DNA from: Prevotellaceae bacterium
GTDB taxonomy: Bacteria; Bacteroidota; Bacteroidia; Bacteroidales; UBA932
Reading direction: 5' to 3'
Length of the DNA: 5,564 bases
NCBI GenBank assembly: GCA_031290755.1
Contig: JAITMY010000088.1
Location: 1-5,564 of the forward strand
Part shown: positions 4,807 to 5,564 of the stretch, one piece after another
Numbering within the stretch: the first letter of the stretch is position 1
Layout: each line of letters opens with the position of its first letter
The notes under the pieces: generated by a model
Seen by the model: the letters and a program-made list of their open reading frames with translations, nothing else
Database searches by the model: none
What the model was told of the DNA's origin: nothing
Position numbers and translations under genes: made by a program

Positions 4807-5564
4807 ATGAAACGCCCCGCGCTTTTACTCCTCTGCCTGCTCGGCGCCCTCGCCGCGGCGCACGCCGGCGACAGCCTGCGCTACCGGATTGCGCAAATGC
4901 TCATCGTGGGCTTCCGCGGCGCGGAGCTGAAGCCCGAAAGCCACATCTACAGCGACGTGCAGGCGCTGCGCGTGGGCGGGGTCATCCTGTTCGACTACGA
5001 CGTGCCGGGCAAGCAGCGCGGGCGCAACATCACCTCGCCGCGGCAGCTCAAGGCGCTGTGCGCCGACCTGCAACAGCTGGCCGGCGGCAGGCTGATTATC
5101 TCCATCGACCAAGAGGGCGGCATGGTGAGCCGCCTCAAGGCCTCCGCGGGCTTCCCCCCCACGGCCACGGCCAAGCGGCTGGGGCAGCTCAACAGCGCCG
5201 ACACCACCCGCCGCTACGCCGCCGCCACCGCCCGCCTGCTGCGCGAGCTGGGCGTCAACTTCAACTTCGCCCCCTGCGTGGACGTGGACGTAAACCCGCA
5301 GTGCCCCGTCATTGGCAAGCTCGAGCGCAGCTTCTCGCCCAACCCCGAAGTGGTGGCCACCCACGCGGGCATTTGGGTGGACGAGCACCGCCGGCAGCGC
5401 GTGCTCACCTCGCCCAAGCACTTCCCCGGCCACGGCAGCAGCGCCCACGACTCGCACCTGGGGCTGACCGACGTAACCGCCACGTGGACCGAGCAGGAGC
5501 TGCGCCCCTACGAGCTGCTGGTGCAGCGCGGGCAGTGCGACGCCATCATGGTTTCGCACGTGTT
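4807..5564 (+). CDS. GH3 beta-N-acetylhexosaminidase, secreted, 3' truncated by window
   Basis: The first 252 codons of a glycoside hydrolase family 3 gene run open to the window edge. Residues 1-20 are a signal peptide: MKR, a leucine-rich core, then AHA before G21. No lipobox is evident, so a periplasmic or exported soluble protein is likely, unlike cytoplasmic Escherichia coli NagZ. The GH3 barrel shows RIAQMLIVGFRG (27-38), GGVILFDYD (57-65), SIDQEGGMVSRL (99-110), NFNFAPCVDVD (151-161), IGKLERSFS (169-177), KHFPGHG (204-210) and HDSHLGL (214-220). KHFPGHG with the DSH triplet (D215, H217) is characteristic of the NagZ-like branch, where an Asp-His pair acts as general acid/base. The nucleophile aspartate lies past the window. 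Such enzymes release N-acetylglucosamine from peptidoglycan fragments or other glycans. Many Bacteroidota relatives carry a C-terminal serine-hydrolase domain, which cannot be checked here. The start lies 12 bases after the DUF4301 stop, without a Shine-Dalgarno sequence, suggesting one operon. Confidence 0.92.
   Translation, partial: MKRPALLLLCLLGALAAAHAGDSLRYRIAQMLIVGFRGAELKPESHIYSDVQALRVGGVILFDYDVPGKQRGRNITSPRQLKALCADLQQLAGGRLIISIDQEGGMVSRLKASAGFPPTATAKRLGQLNSADTTRRYAAATARLLRELGVNFNFAPCVDVDVNPQCPVIGKLERSFSPNPEVVATHAGIWVDEHRRQRVLTSPKHFPGHGSSAHDSHLGLTDVTATWTEQELRPYELLVQRGQCDAIMVSHV

Noticed and set aside
4825..5559. - strand open frame of 244 residues opposite GH3
   Set aside because: The + strand frame has a signal peptide and GH3 active-site motifs; the antisense product is Ala/Gly/Val-rich filler.

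Overview
The window looks like a piece of a GC-rich Bacteroidota (probably Bacteroidales) chromosome. Three things point there: a DUF4301 protein, a family I know mainly from Bacteroidota; promoter-like TAnnTTTG -7 boxes before the genes; and start codons preceded by A-rich sequence instead of Shine-Dalgarno motifs. No genus can be named from the sequence alone.

Layout, left to right. Bases 1-210 hold five consecutive 42-bp tandem repeat units, each carrying two short inverted repeats, followed by an AT-rich leader (211-257) with a second, smaller direct repeat. A FkbM-family methyltransferase gene follows on the + strand (258-1157). It ends 9 bases from the stop codon of a convergent two-gene cassette on the - strand: a small putative antitoxin (1711-1490) and a RelE/ParE-superfamily toxin (1472-1167). 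Upstream of that cassette, on the same strand, is a 474-residue RecD/Dda-like SF1B helicase (3206-1782). An 82-base divergent promoter region (3207-3288) separates the helicase from a + strand pair: a full-length DUF4301 gene (3289-4794) and, 12 bases on, a secreted GH3 beta-N-acetylhexosaminidase-type gene (4807 to the window edge, truncated).

How they may work together. The toxin-antitoxin pair is a self-contained module with its own candidate promoter just after the helicase stop. DUF4301 and GH3 are probably co-transcribed. DUF4301 shows motifs resembling UDP-sugar pyrophosphorylases, so the pair may join sugar-nucleotide chemistry with cell-wall or amino-sugar breakdown; this is inference. 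The FkbM gene stands without visible glycan-synthesis neighbours here.

The least ordinary parts are the 42-bp array, the unrecognised antitoxin, and the nucleotidyltransferase-like signature of DUF4301. I see no complete new multi-gene system, no CRISPR array, no tRNA or rRNA, and no transposase.
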